DNA of 64,000 nt from positions 1,612,001 through 1,676,000 of the forward strand of contig NZ_CP036403.1 in NCBI RefSeq assembly GCF_004322775.1. The letters are read 5' to 3'. The stretch is from Ornithinimicrobium sufpigmenti. Its GTDB lineage: Bacteria; Actinomycetota; Actinomycetes; Actinomycetales; Dermatophilaceae. The translations under genes and the position numbers were made by a program. The notes below the pieces were generated by a model. It was not told the origin of the DNA, searched no databases, and worked only from the letters and a program-made list of their open reading frames with translations. This document shows positions 8,026 to 17,617 of the stretch, one piece after another. How positions within the stretch are numbered: position 1 is the first letter of the stretch; every line of letters starts with the position of its first letter.

Positions 8026-10477
8026 TCACTCCGTCGCCCCCGGGTCGGCTTGGTCGTCGGTGGGGATGCCCAGGACGTCTTGGGGGGTGGGGGTGTCGGG
8101 GTGGGGTCCTGGGTGGGTGTAGCCGGTGTGGGGGTCGGTGTGGGTGAGGTGGACCCAGGCTTCGTCGCGCAGGGCGGTGCGGTCGCCGGCGAGGTAGAGG
8201 GTGCGTTGGTGTTGGGTCTCGTGGGCGTAGATGGCTCGGGAGGCGAGGTCGCGGCGTTCGGCGAGGTCGTCGGGGGCATGGGTGCGTAGGTATTGGGTGT
8301 AGTTGTGGACGCGGGTGGTGCGGTGCTGGTTGAGCAGGGTGGTGAAGGTCAGGTCGCGGCGGGTGCCGATGTGGATGCGCCAGTGGCCGAGGGTCTTCTC
8401 GTGGTGGGGGCGTTTGTGCAGGGCGGCGAGGTTGGTCTCGGTGGTGGTGCCGCCGGGGGTGCCCCAGGGGGTGACGTGGTCGAGCTCGAGGGCTTGGCCG
8501 GTGAGGCGGGAGCCGGGGGCTCGGGAGTAGAGGTCGGCGGCCAGGACCTGGCGGCGCATGTCGACATCGGGTCGGTAGGTGGTGATGGTGCGTTCGATGA
8601 GGCGCCCGTCGGCGGGGTCGGTGAGGAGGCGGTGCAGGGTGGTGCCGGGCAGCAGGACCAGCTCTTGGGCGTGTCCGGGGGTGAGGAACATCGGGTGGGA
8701 CCCGGTGAGCTCACCGACCATGCCCCGGCCCGGTGGTTCGCGGTCCAGGGAGGGCGAGCCGGAGCGCCCAGGCCTCGGCGCAGCTGCGGGTCCGGGTAGG
8801 CAGGCAGGATCTGATGCTGCTCGTGGGTCCGGACCTGGACCTGGGTCTGGACCTGGGTCGGGATTCGGGCCTGGACCTGGGTCTGGGTCTGGTGGGGTTT
8901 CGTCCGGCAGCTCCGGTTCCGGCGGCTCGTGAGCTTCGGGTGGGCTGGCCCAGGGTGGTGGCTTGGTGCTCGGGCCGGTCTGGCTCCACGGGGTAGCTGC
9001 GCTGGCATCGCCAGCGTCAAGGTCGGGGTCTAGCTTCAGTCCTTGGTCGGGGTTGTTGCTGTTCTGCAGGTCCGGCCCCGGTCCTGGTGGGTTGGATCTG
9101 TTCTGCGCAGGCGGGGCACAGGGGCAGTCCGGTTTTGAGGGCGTCGACGGGGATGATGATCTGGGCGTGGATCTTGGGTTGGGCGTGCAGGACGGCGAGC
9201 AGGTCGGTGAGGCGTTCGGGGGTGAGGACCTCATCCAGGGTGTCGGTGTCGGTGGTGGTGAGGTCGAGGATGCCGTGCAGGTGCAGGGCGGCGGCGAGGT
9301 CGAACCGCAGCTGGGTCAGGGTGCGTTCTTCGCCGGCGGCGCGTAGGGCGCGGGCGGCGACATCGAGGCGGTGCCGGATCCCGGCGATCATCACTGCTGG
9401 GCCGGTCATGGTGAGGGTGCCGGTGCCGTCGTCGTGCAGCCGGATCTCGACCCGCCGGTTCGTATAGGCCCGGCGGCGCCGCGCCGCGTCGGCGTCGGGG
9501 TCCTGGCCCAGGCAGGCGGTGATCTCCCGGGCCAGCGCGCCCTGGTAGGGGTGGTGGGCCCAGACCGTGTCGAGGTCGAGGTGGCCGTCGATGTCGAGGC
9601 GTTCCTCGCAGGCCAGGGCGGGGTCGGTCCCGAACAGGGCGTAGGCGACCAGGAGTTGTTGGTCGTGGGTGAGGTGGGCGCGGGTGGTGCGTTCCCAGAA
9701 CGTCTTGACCTGTCCCCACCGTGCCTGGCCGCGGCGTAGCGCGGCGAGCAGCATCGACCGTAGCTCGCCACCGCAGGTGGCGACCGCGGTCAGGGTGGTG
9801 GCTTCGGTCGTGCTGGTGCCGGTGGCCAGGTCCAGCTCCATCACCGCGGCCTGGCGGACGGCGGCGTCCACGCTGCGCGCGGCCGCGGGCGAGAGGGACA
9901 CGCCGGTGAGGCCGCGGCGGTTCAGGATCCGGGCCCGGCACTCATCCACCACCTCCGCGGCGGCCTCGAGCAGGTCCGCCTCCACGCCGCACCGGGCCCG
10001 GGCAGCAGCATCGACCGCGACCACCGACACGTGCGGGACCGGCACCGTACCGCCGGCGGCAGCCTGGCCCGCGGTGGAGGACTGGTCCTGGGTGGTCGCC
10101 TCGGTATCGACGGGCGGGGCAGCTGACTCGGTGAGATCGACAGGCTCGCTGTCAGCGGAGGGTTCTAAGCCACCGGACGGGGCGGTGTCCTCGCCGCTGC
10201 CGGGGCCAGCGTCAGCATCTGCGTCCTCAGGCTCTGGCCCGTCGCCGGCGGTAGGCAGCGGCGAGATCTCGACCTGGATCCTGACCAAGGCCGGCACAGG
10301 AGAGACCTGCAGAGCCCACCGCGCACGTCGCTCCGCCAACGCCGCCAGGTCGACCGCCGTGGCACCACGCAGGTCCCCGCGCAGCTCATCGAGCTGGGCG
10401 TACCCGATCAACCGCTGCTCAGCCGCTGACCACCCAGCCCCTGGCCCAGGCAGCGCTGCTGCAGGTGGTGCGTCCAT
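8026..10477 (-). pseudogene. DUF222-HNH endonuclease-like gene split by a frameshift
   Basis: The two halves of one actinobacterial DUF222-HNH protein lie in different frames. The 5' half (10477 to 9017, 486 residues) carries DUF222 and stops soon after CPACAEQIQPTRTG. The 3' half is open from upstream of 9100 down to 8026 and carries a Pro/Asp/Gly-rich linker, then the HNH core with LELDHVTPWG, NLAALHKRPHHEKT and GHWRIH. Moving from the first frame to the second needs one base skipped, consistent with a 1-nt insertion (or 2-nt deletion) around 9020-9100. These multicopy genes are usually intact single frames of unknown function. A sequencing error or an independently translated HNH half (for example from the ATG at 8721) cannot be excluded. 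Confidence 0.75.
8827..8893. repeat. Low-complexity GGACCTGGGTCT-type repeats
   Basis: Imperfect repeats of a GGACCTGGGTCTGGACC-like unit encode an alternating Pro-Asp/Pro-Gly linker between the DUF222 and HNH parts of the split gene. Such tracts vary easily in length by slippage. Confidence 0.7.
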
Positions 10478-10661
10478 CGTGTCCCCCTCCCCGGCGGCTC
10501 GACGTTCGATCCTTGCAAGAAGACTAGCACGTAGGTTCGAGGAGAGGAAGGGTTGTGGACAAGTGTCTACATGATTCTTCGTCGTCTGTCCGCCCCGAGC
10601 CTGCAGGGGACGGGAAGGTCGACCCGAGGACCACTCGGCTGCCTGAACGATCCCTGCCGCA

Positions 10662-10667
10662 TAGGTT
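10662..10667 (+). promoter_or_regulatory. -10 box of probable leaderless promoter
   Basis: TAGGTT lies 7 nt before the ATG at 10675, the spacing expected when transcription starts at the A of the start codon. No Shine-Dalgarno sequence or clear -35 box is visible. Confidence 0.4.
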
Positions 10668-10674
10668 GGGCCTC

Positions 10675-11955
10675 ATGCGCGTCCTCGCTGTCACCACCTG
10701 GCTGCCCACCCCCAGCCATCCATCGATGGGCAGCTTCGTGGTCAAGGACGCTCAGGCCATCGCCTCGCTGGGGCATCAGGTGCTGCTGATCCACCTGGTG
10801 CCGCCTCACCAAGGTCGGGTCGACAAGCGAGATCGGTCGACGGTGGGACAGCGGGATCAGGCAAGGACTGGTGGCCCGAGACGATCGGGAGAGCCGGTGC
10901 GGAGCGACCGCGCCGGGAACGACCGCGCCGGGAGCGAACGCGCCAGGAGCGACCCCGCCGGGAGTAACCCCCTGCCGCGCCGGGATGAGGTCGCGGGCCT
11001 CCCCGTCCTCCGCATCCCCATGTCCACGACCCGCCCCGACCACGTGCTCGCCGCGCGTCGGGCGCTGCGGCCGCTGGTGGAGAGTGCCGACCTTCTCCAC
11101 ACGATGGCCTTCTCCTCATTGCTGCCCCTCGCCGGCATGCGCGGCCGCATCCCGGTGCCCTGGGTGCACACCGACCACTGGTCCGGCCTGACCACTCCCG
11201 AATCGCTGCCTAAGGCCTGGCGCGTGGCCCTCCCCGGACTGCTACCTCTTCTGCGCGGCCCCGACGTCGCCACCGCGGTCGTCGAACGGCTGGCCGGGCC
11301 GATGCGTCACGCCCGAGGTGACCGGCCCACCCTGGTCGTCCCCTGCGTCGTCCCGGCACCGCCAAACGGCCCGCCCCCGAGGAAGGAGCCCGACGGCACC
11401 ATCGACCTCGTCGACGTCGGCGGGCTCGTGGAGGGTAAGGACCCACTCCTCGCGGTTGATGTGGTGGTTGAGCTCCAGCGCCGCGGCCATCCCACCCGGC
11501 TCCGTCTGGTCGGCGACGGACCCCTCGCCGACGCAGTCCGCACCAGGGCCGCCCAGCATGGCGTCGCAGAGCAGGTCACCCTCGTCGGCACCCTGGACCG
11601 GCCTGGCGTGCTCGCCGAGCTCGCCCGTGCCGACCTCTTCCTGGGCCCCACCCGCAGCGACAACTTCTACGTCTCCGCCGCCGAGGCCGTCGTCTCCGGT
11701 CGGCCCGTTGTCGCCGGCGCCAACGGCGGTCATGCGGAGTACCTCGACCCCACGGTCAGCCGGCTCGTCCCCGTCCAGGACGCCGCCACCTATGCCACCG
11801 ACATCCTCGATCTCCTCGCCGCCACGCAAGACCTCACCGCCGGTGACATCGCAACCACCCTGGGCGACCGCTTCGAGCCCGACCGCGTCGCCCAGGCCTA
11901 CCAGCAGGCCTACGACCTCGCCGCCCAGCTGCACGGAGAGCGACGGACACTGTGA
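10675..11955 (+). CDS. Glycosyltransferase, GT4-like
   Basis: A 426-residue GT-B glycosyltransferase. The N-terminus MRVLAVTTWLPTPSHPSMG with VKDAQAIASLGHQV is typical of GT4 acceptor domains. The donor half has VGGLVEGKDPLLA and LVGDGPLADAV, then the signature FYVSAAEAVVSGRPVVAG. The ATG at 10675 fits this conserved N-terminus better than the open frame upstream. Residues 77-96 are four imperfect (S/N)(D/E)RAG-type pentads encoded by a 15-bp tandem repeat, an insertion not expected in the family. The stop overlaps the GTG of the next transferase, so they are coupled. It should act in surface glycan synthesis. Confidence 0.85.
   Translation: MRVLAVTTWLPTPSHPSMGSFVVKDAQAIASLGHQVLLIHLVPPHQGRVDKRDRSTVGQRDQARTGGPRRSGEPVRSDRAGNDRAGSERARSDPAGSNPLPRRDEVAGLPVLRIPMSTTRPDHVLAARRALRPLVESADLLHTMAFSSLLPLAGMRGRIPVPWVHTDHWSGLTTPESLPKAWRVALPGLLPLLRGPDVATAVVERLAGPMRHARGDRPTLVVPCVVPAPPNGPPPRKEPDGTIDLVDVGGLVEGKDPLLAVDVVVELQRRGHPTRLRLVGDGPLADAVRTRAAQHGVAEQVTLVGTLDRPGVLAELARADLFLGPTRSDNFYVSAAEAVVSGRPVVAGANGGHAEYLDPTVSRLVPVQDAATYATDILDLLAATQDLTAGDIATTLGDRFEPDRVAQAYQQAYDLAAQLHGERRTL
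10903..10962 (+). repeat. 15-bp tandem repeat, four imperfect copies
   Basis: Four consecutive 15-nt units (consensus AGCGACCGCGCCGGG) start at 10903, 10918, 10933 and 10948, in frame with the glycosyltransferase. The unit length is a multiple of three, so copy-number change would not break the frame. Confidence 0.8.
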
Positions 11956-13082
11956 CGGACCCATATACCCGCCCGGGCGAGGGCCGCACCATGCTCTTCC
12001 ACGCGCCATACCCGCTCACGGGCGGGACCGGCTCGGCCGTCCGTCCCTTCCGCATGCGGCAGGCGTTCGAGGACCTCGGGTATGACGTGGTGGAGGTGAC
12101 CGGCCGCGGCACCGACCGCCGCCGCGCGACCAGGCGCCTGGCCGGCCAGCTCGCACACGGCCGGCGCATCGACTTCGCCTACGGCGAGAACCACACCATG
12201 CCCACCGTCCTCACCGAGCCCCACCACCTGCCCACCCACCCCCTCGTCGACCTGAGGCTCCTGCACCTGCTGCGGCGGCACGGCATACCGACCGGGCTCT
12301 TCTACCGTGACGTCTACTGGCGCTACCCGGAGTATGTCGAGCGCGTGGGCCGCCCCGTCGCGACCGGGATCCGCAACCTCTACCACGCCGAGCTCCTCGC
12401 TTACGGCCGCTGGCTGGACCGCGTGTACCTGCCTTCGGAGCAGATCGCCCGCGTGGTCCCGCACCTGCGCCCGGGTCAGACGCAGGCGCTGCCGCCCGGC
12501 GGGACGGTCGTCGACCAGCCGCGCGAGGAGGGGCCGTTCACGATCCTCTACGTCGGCAACCTCGGCGCGTACTACCGGATGGACGCACTGATCGAGGCCG
12601 TCGACGCCACCCCCGACATCCACCTGATCCTCTGCACGCCGCAGGACTCCTGGGAAGCCACGCGTCCCACCCTCGAGCGCTGGCTCGGCCCCCGCGTCGA
12701 GGTCGTCCACGAGCGCGGCGACGGTCTCCTGCCGCTCTTCGCGAGAGCTGACGTGTGCTCGCTGCTGGTCGAGCCGTCGGAGTACCGCGACTTCGCCTCC
12801 CCGGTGAAGCTCTACGAGTACCTCGGCCACGGCAAACCCGTCCTCGCCAGCGCCGGCACCCTCGCCGGCCAGGTCGTGCACGAGGACGGTCTGGGCTGGC
12901 AGGTCGGGTATGACGTGCCGCAGGTGAGCGCGCTTCTCACCCGCCTGCGGGAGCAGTGGGCACGTCCCGACGGGGGAGAGGTCGCGAGCGTCACCGAGCG
13001 AGTCCGTACGGCCCGGCACCAGCACACCTGGGCCGCCCGGGCGCAGCAGGTGGCGCAGGACCTGACGACCCTGGCCCGGTGA
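11952..13082 (+). CDS. Glycosyltransferase, GT4-like
   Basis: A 376-residue GT-B transferase. It contains LFHAPYPLTGGTGSAVRPFRM near the N-terminus, ILYVGNLGAYYRMDALIEA in the middle and the donor-site pattern KLYEYLGHGKPVLAS near the C-terminus. The GTG at 11952 overlaps the upstream stop; an internal ATG at 11991 is a weaker alternative. It is the second gene of a two-transferase operon and likely works on the same glycan as its neighbour. Sugar specificity is unknown. Confidence 0.85.
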   Translation: MTDPYTRPGEGRTMLFHAPYPLTGGTGSAVRPFRMRQAFEDLGYDVVEVTGRGTDRRRATRRLAGQLAHGRRIDFAYGENHTMPTVLTEPHHLPTHPLVDLRLLHLLRRHGIPTGLFYRDVYWRYPEYVERVGRPVATGIRNLYHAELLAYGRWLDRVYLPSEQIARVVPHLRPGQTQALPPGGTVVDQPREEGPFTILYVGNLGAYYRMDALIEAVDATPDIHLILCTPQDSWEATRPTLERWLGPRVEVVHERGDGLLPLFARADVCSLLVEPSEYRDFASPVKLYEYLGHGKPVLASAGTLAGQVVHEDGLGWQVGYDVPQVSALLTRLREQWARPDGGEVASVTERVRTARHQHTWAARAQQVAQDLTTLAR

Positions 13083-13110
13083 GCGGGTGAGAACCGTGCG
13101 CTCGGTCGGG

Positions 13111-14052
13111 TCAGCGGGTGAGAACCTCGTCGATCCAGCCCACCAGGTGGTCCTCGACCTCGTCGCGGTTGACCTCGTTGAAGACCTCGTGCCGCGCCCC
13201 CGGCCAGACCTTCGTGTCCACCCGGGTCAGCCCCGCGGTCCGGAAGAGCCCGGCGACCTCCTCGACGGCCTGGGCGCCACCCACCGGGTCGACCTCGCCG
13301 GACACGATGAGCACCGGCAGGTCGCGCGGCATCCTGGCCACGGTCGAGGGTTCGCTCACCCAGCGCGTGCCAGTCAGCAGGTCGCGGTAGAAGCCCGCTG
13401 TGGCGTGGCCCCCGGAGAGCTCGTCGGCGACGTAGGCGTCCACCTGTCCCTCGTCCCGGGAGAGCCAGTCGAAGGACGTCCGGGCGGGGCGGAAAGGCCG
13501 GTTGTAGGGCCCCAGCACCAGCGCCTGCAGCAGGCGGCTGCGCACCCGTGGCCCCCGCAGCCGGCACTCGAGCCGGGCCAGCCGCTCCCCGAGCAAGCCG
13601 GCCAGACCCGGGTCGCCAGCCGTCCCGGACAGCACCAGCGCACTCAGCCGGTCGCCGTAGCGCGCCGCGAACGCCCGGGCCAGCAAGCTGCCCATGCTGT
13701 GCCCGAGCAGCACCAGCGGCACTCCCGGGTGGCGGGCCTGCGCGTCCTCGACGACCACGAGCAGGTCGTCCACGGCCGCCGCGAACCCGTGCGCGTCACC
13801 GAGGTGCGCCAGTCCCCGTGGCCCGCCCCCCGCGAGCGCCGTCCGGCCGTGCCCGCGGTGGTCGGCGGCGGACACGGCATACCCCGCGTTGGCGAGCTGC
13901 TCACCCAGGTGCGCGTAGCGCGCCGCGTGCTCCACCATCCCGTGCGCCACCACGACCAACCCCCTGGTCGACCGTGCGCCCTGCGGCTCCCACCGGTGCA
14001 CGTGCAGGACCGTGTCATCGCTGGTGGTCAGGGTGGTGGTGCTCGCGTCCAT
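13111..14052 (-). CDS. Alpha/beta hydrolase, monoacylglycerol lipase-like
   Basis: A 313-residue serine hydrolase. It shows the oxyanion region VVVAHGMVEHAARY, the nucleophile elbow LLGHSMGSLLAR, the late acid VSGEVDPVGG and the catalytic histidine in PGARHEVFNE. The order and spacing match the monoglyceride lipase/lysophospholipase group (Hydrolase_4). The ATG at 14052 is chosen because sequence upstream overlaps the divergent dehydrogenase promoter. It probably hydrolyses monoacylglycerols or lysophospholipids in the cytoplasm. It is convergent with the transferase gene at 11952 and has no clear link to glycan synthesis. Confidence 0.88.
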   Translation of the reverse strand: MDASTTTLTTSDDTVLHVHRWEPQGARSTRGLVVVAHGMVEHAARYAHLGEQLANAGYAVSAADHRGHGRTALAGGGPRGLAHLGDAHGFAAAVDDLLVVVEDAQARHPGVPLVLLGHSMGSLLARAFAARYGDRLSALVLSGTAGDPGLAGLLGERLARLECRLRGPRVRSRLLQALVLGPYNRPFRPARTSFDWLSRDEGQVDAYVADELSGGHATAGFYRDLLTGTRWVSEPSTVARMPRDLPVLIVSGEVDPVGGAQAVEEVAGLFRTAGLTRVDTKVWPGARHEVFNEVNRDEVEDHLVGWIDEVLTR

Positions 14053-14146
14053 CTGGTCAGGGTATGTCGTGCCGCGGCACGTATCCTGGGCCGGACCCCG
14101 CCGACCGGAGGGGCCCTCCACCACCGACCAGGACGGACCTGACTGA

Positions 14147-15475
14147 ATGAGGATCGCGGTTGTCGCGCTGGGCAAGATCGGGCTGCCGTTGGCGGTGCAG
14201 TTCGCTGATGCCGACCCCTCGCACGAGGTGGTGGGGGTGGACGTGAACCAGCAGGTGGTGGACCTGGTCAACCAGGGGCGGGAGCCGTTCCCGGGGGAGG
14301 CCCACCTGGCCGAGAAGCTGGCGGAGCTGGTGCCGGCGGGCCGCCTGCGCGCGACGAGCGACTATGCCGAGGCGATCCCGGACGCGGACGTGGTCGTGCT
14401 GGTGGTGCCGCTGTTCGTGGACGAGGCCACCGGCCAGCCCGACTTCGGCTGGATGGACTCCGCGACCCGTTCCCTGGCCCAGCACCTGACCCCGGGCACC
14501 CTGGTCTCCTACGAGACCACCCTGCCGGTGGGCACGACGCGGGGTCGGTGGAAGCCGATGAGCGAGGAGATCTCCGGGCTCACCGAGGGCGAGGACTTCC
14601 ATGTCGTGTTCTCCCCCGAGCGGGTGCTGACCGGGCGGGTGTTCGCCGACCTGCGGGCCTACCCCAAGCTGGTCGGCGGCCTTACCGAGGCCGGCACCGC
14701 CCGTGCGGTCGAGTTCTACGAGGCTGTCCTGGGCTTCGACGAGCGCACCGACCTGCCCCGTCCCAACGGGGTGTGGGACATGGGCAGCGCGGAGGCCGCG
14801 GAGATGGCCAAGCTGGCCGAGACGACCTACCGCGACGTCAACATCGGCCTGGCCAATCAGTTCGCCCGGTTCGCCGACACCGCCGGCATCGACGTGCACA
14901 AGGTCATCGAAGCCTGCAACTCCCAGCCCTACTCCCACATCCACCAACCCGGTATCGCGGTCGGTGGGCACTGCATCCCGGTCTACCCGCGGCTCTACCT
15001 GTCCACCGACGCCGACGCGACCGTGGTCCGCACCGCCCGTGAGGCCAACGCCGCCATGCCGGAGTACGCCGTCTCCCGCGCCGAGTCCCTCCTGGGCTCG
15101 CTGGAGGGGCTGCGGGTCGTGGTGCTCGGTGCCTCCTACCGAGGCCGGGTCAAGGAGACCGCGTTCTCCGGCGTCTTCGCCACCGTCGACGCCCTGCGCG
15201 AGCGGGGTGCGGAGGTGCTGGTCCAGGACCCCATGTACACCGACGAGGAACTGGCCGCCTTCGGCTGGGAGCCCTACACGTGGACCCCCGGCACCGCCGG
15301 CGAACCCGTCGATGTGGCCATCGTCCAGGCCGACCACCCCGAGTACGCCGACCTGTCCGCCGCCGACCTGCCCGGCCTGCGCGTCCTGCTCGACGGCCGC
15401 CGCATCACCGACCCCACCCGCTTCACCGGCGTCCCCCGCCTCACCATCGGCGGGGGCGAGACACCCACCGCATGA
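14147..15475 (+). CDS. wecC: UDP-N-acetyl-D-mannosaminuronate/UDP-sugar dehydrogenase
   Basis: A 442-residue NAD-dependent UDP-sugar 6-dehydrogenase. The Rossmann N-terminus is MRIAVVALGKIGLPLAVQFA. The central domain has FSPERVLTGR and ETTYRDVNIGLANQFA, and the catalytic cysteine is in AVGGHCIPVYP. The PER and RDVNI motifs resemble the UDP-ManNAc dehydrogenase (WecC) subgroup more than UDP-glucose dehydrogenases. With WecB at 6880 it completes a route to UDP-ManNAcA. A TATCCT box at about 14079 could serve as its -10. The symbol is assigned by subgroup resemblance and gene context. Confidence 0.85.
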   Translation: MRIAVVALGKIGLPLAVQFADADPSHEVVGVDVNQQVVDLVNQGREPFPGEAHLAEKLAELVPAGRLRATSDYAEAIPDADVVVLVVPLFVDEATGQPDFGWMDSATRSLAQHLTPGTLVSYETTLPVGTTRGRWKPMSEEISGLTEGEDFHVVFSPERVLTGRVFADLRAYPKLVGGLTEAGTARAVEFYEAVLGFDERTDLPRPNGVWDMGSAEAAEMAKLAETTYRDVNIGLANQFARFADTAGIDVHKVIEACNSQPYSHIHQPGIAVGGHCIPVYPRLYLSTDADATVVRTAREANAAMPEYAVSRAESLLGSLEGLRVVVLGASYRGRVKETAFSGVFATVDALRERGAEVLVQDPMYTDEELAAFGWEPYTWTPGTAGEPVDVAIVQADHPEYADLSAADLPGLRVLLDGRRITDPTRFTGVPRLTIGGGETPTA

Positions 15476-15500
15476 GCGAAGAACTGGGGGGCGGCGCCCG

Positions 15501-17489
15501 ATGAGCTGGTGGCAGGTGCTGCCCGGTGTCCTCGGGACGGCCCTGCTGTGGATGCTGCCGGGGTATGCCGTGCTGCGCCTCCTCGGGGTGCGCGGCCTCC
15601 TCGCCTGGGGCGCCGGTCCGGCGGTGACGACCGGGCTGTCCGGCGTGCTGGCGATCGGCTACGACCTCCTCGGCGTGCCGTGGCGGCTGTGGACCCTGCT
15701 GCTGGGACTGCTGCTGGTCGTGGGCGTCGCCGCCGTGATCGGGCGGCTGCTCGGCAGCACGAGTGACCCCGCCGGGGTGACGGTGGCTGGCGAGCGGCGA
15801 CTGCGCCCGGCGGAGCGGCTCTGGCTGGGCCCCACCTGGGCCCTCGGCGGCGGGGTGCTGGCCGCCGCGATGATGACCGGGATGGGCCGCGCCGACCAGC
15901 CCGGGCAGGCGTGGGACGCCGTCTTCCACTACAACGCGGTGTGGTTCATCCGGGAGACGGGCAACGCCTCCTCGATGGGCGGGCTCTCGCCGATGTATGC
16001 CGACCTCGCCGCACCCTTCTACCCGGCCGTCTGGCACGGCATCGTGGCGGTCGCGCCGGGGTTCGCGGGGGTGACGGAGGCGGCCAACGCCTCGTCGGTG
16101 GTCATCGGTGCCGTGATCTGGATCGCGGGGCTGGTCGCGCTGGCCCGCGTCGTCTGGCCGGCGCGGGCCCTGCCGGCCGTCCTCGTCCCGGTCCTGGCGG
16201 CCAGCTACGTCACCTTCCCGGCGATCGCGGTCTCGATGCTCGCGGTCTGGCCGTTCGCGCTGTCGACCGCGCTCGTGCCCGGCACGATCGCCCTCCTCAT
16301 CGCCACCCTGCGCCGGGTGCTGTCCTGGCGGATGCACCTCTCGCTGGGGCTGGGGCTGGCGTGGGCGGTGACCGGGGTGGTGCTGGCGCACCCCTCGGGC
16401 CTGTTCAGCCTGCTGCTGCTCGGCCTGCCGCTGGTCACCGTGCTGCTCTTCCGGCAGCTGCGGCGCCAGGCCCGGGCCGGCCGTCAGGTGCGGGCGTGGG
16501 TGCTCGGCGTCGGGTGGGTGCTCGCGGTGGTCGCCGTGCTGACCTTCCTGGTGAACTTCGGGCCGGTGCGCTCGATCATGGACTACGAGCGCGGCGGTCA
16601 GGAGTCCTACCTGCCCGGGATGGGTTCGCTGGTCATCGACCACCCGCTCGTCTACGTCTACAAGACCACCTCGGTCAACCTCGTGGTGACCCTGCTGGTG
16701 TGGCTCGGGATCGCGCTGACCCTGCGCTGGCGGCACGCCCGCTGGCTCGTGGTCGCCCTCGCCGCCGCGGTCGTGCTCACCCTGCTCGCGGCCGGCCCGG
16801 AGGACAACCCGCTGCGGGTGCTGGCCGGCTTCTGGTACACCCAGGCCTCGCGGCTGAACCAGCTGGTGCTCGTCCCGGCGATCATGCTGGCCGCCGGCGC
16901 GGGGGCCTGGCTGGCCAGCCGCATCGCCCGCACGCTGGCGCTCCCGGTGCAGGTCGGTGCAGCCGTGCTCGTGGTGCTCGTCGTGGTGCTGACCTCCGGC
17001 CTGCGCTGGACTAGCCAGGTGCAGGTCATGGCCTCGACCTACACCACCTACCCCATCGCCTGGGGCACCATGCTGGAGCCGGAGGAGATCGAGATGATCG
17101 ACCGGGCCGCCGAGGCGCTCCCCGACGACGCGGTGGTGCTCGGGGAGCCGGTCGCCGGGTCTCCCTACCTGTTGCACCGCTCAGGTGTGCAGGTGGTGTT
17201 CCCCCAGCTCAGCCCCATACCGAACAGCCCGGAGCGGGAGATCCTCGAGCAGCGCTTCGACCAGTGGCGCACCGACCCGGCCGTGTGCGAGGCCGTTCGC
17301 GCGCTGGGGGTCACCCACGTCTACGCCGACTCGCTGAGCTTCTACGACGAGGCCAACGCCAAGTACGAGCCGACCACCCAGGGCCTGTACCTGCTCGAAC
17401 CGACCGAGGGGTCGGACTTCCGTCAGGTCGACGAGGGCGGCAGCGCCTCGCTGTGGGAGTTCCACGGCTGCGCCGGCGAGGACCGCTGA
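15501..17489 (+). CDS. DUF6541-type polytopic membrane protein
   Basis: A 662-residue protein with about 13 hydrophobic segments in its first ~500 residues and a C-terminal extracytoplasmic domain of ~150 residues. The overall plan, with DAVFHYNAVWFIRETGN in the first large loop, matches the DUF6541 proteins of actinobacterial surface-polysaccharide clusters, which resemble GT-C membrane glycosyltransferases. The DAVFHY acidic loop may play the catalytic or metal role seen in GT-C enzymes; that is inference. The ATG at 15501 follows the dehydrogenase stop by 25 nt, so the two are probably co-transcribed. Likely job: late transfer or polymerisation of the glycan at the membrane. Confidence 0.75.
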   Translation: MSWWQVLPGVLGTALLWMLPGYAVLRLLGVRGLLAWGAGPAVTTGLSGVLAIGYDLLGVPWRLWTLLLGLLLVVGVAAVIGRLLGSTSDPAGVTVAGERRLRPAERLWLGPTWALGGGVLAAAMMTGMGRADQPGQAWDAVFHYNAVWFIRETGNASSMGGLSPMYADLAAPFYPAVWHGIVAVAPGFAGVTEAANASSVVIGAVIWIAGLVALARVVWPARALPAVLVPVLAASYVTFPAIAVSMLAVWPFALSTALVPGTIALLIATLRRVLSWRMHLSLGLGLAWAVTGVVLAHPSGLFSLLLLGLPLVTVLLFRQLRRQARAGRQVRAWVLGVGWVLAVVAVLTFLVNFGPVRSIMDYERGGQESYLPGMGSLVIDHPLVYVYKTTSVNLVVTLLVWLGIALTLRWRHARWLVVALAAAVVLTLLAAGPEDNPLRVLAGFWYTQASRLNQLVLVPAIMLAAGAGAWLASRIARTLALPVQVGAAVLVVLVVVLTSGLRWTSQVQVMASTYTTYPIAWGTMLEPEEIEMIDRAAEALPDDAVVLGEPVAGSPYLLHRSGVQVVFPQLSPIPNSPEREILEQRFDQWRTDPAVCEAVRALGVTHVYADSLSFYDEANAKYEPTTQGLYLLEPTEGSDFRQVDEGGSASLWEFHGCAGEDR

Positions 17490-17558
17490 GGGTCCCCGCC
17501 GGCGCGTCACCGTGCGGCTCTCGCCGGCTCTCGCCGGGTGAGGCGCCCAGACGCAGAG

Positions 17559-17598
17559 GTCCCGTGGACATGGTCACGGATGGCCACGTCCACGGGAC
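17559..17598. terminator. Strong hairpin between convergent genes
   Basis: GTCCCGTGGAC (17559-17569) and GTCCACGGGAC (17588-17598) form a perfect 11-bp stem, extended by TGG/CCA inside the loop. It lies between the ends of the membrane-protein gene (+) and the DUF3618 gene (-) and could serve both. There is no T-tract. Confidence 0.55.
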
Positions 17599-17617
17599 AA
17601 CGTCGGCGTCCAGCGCC

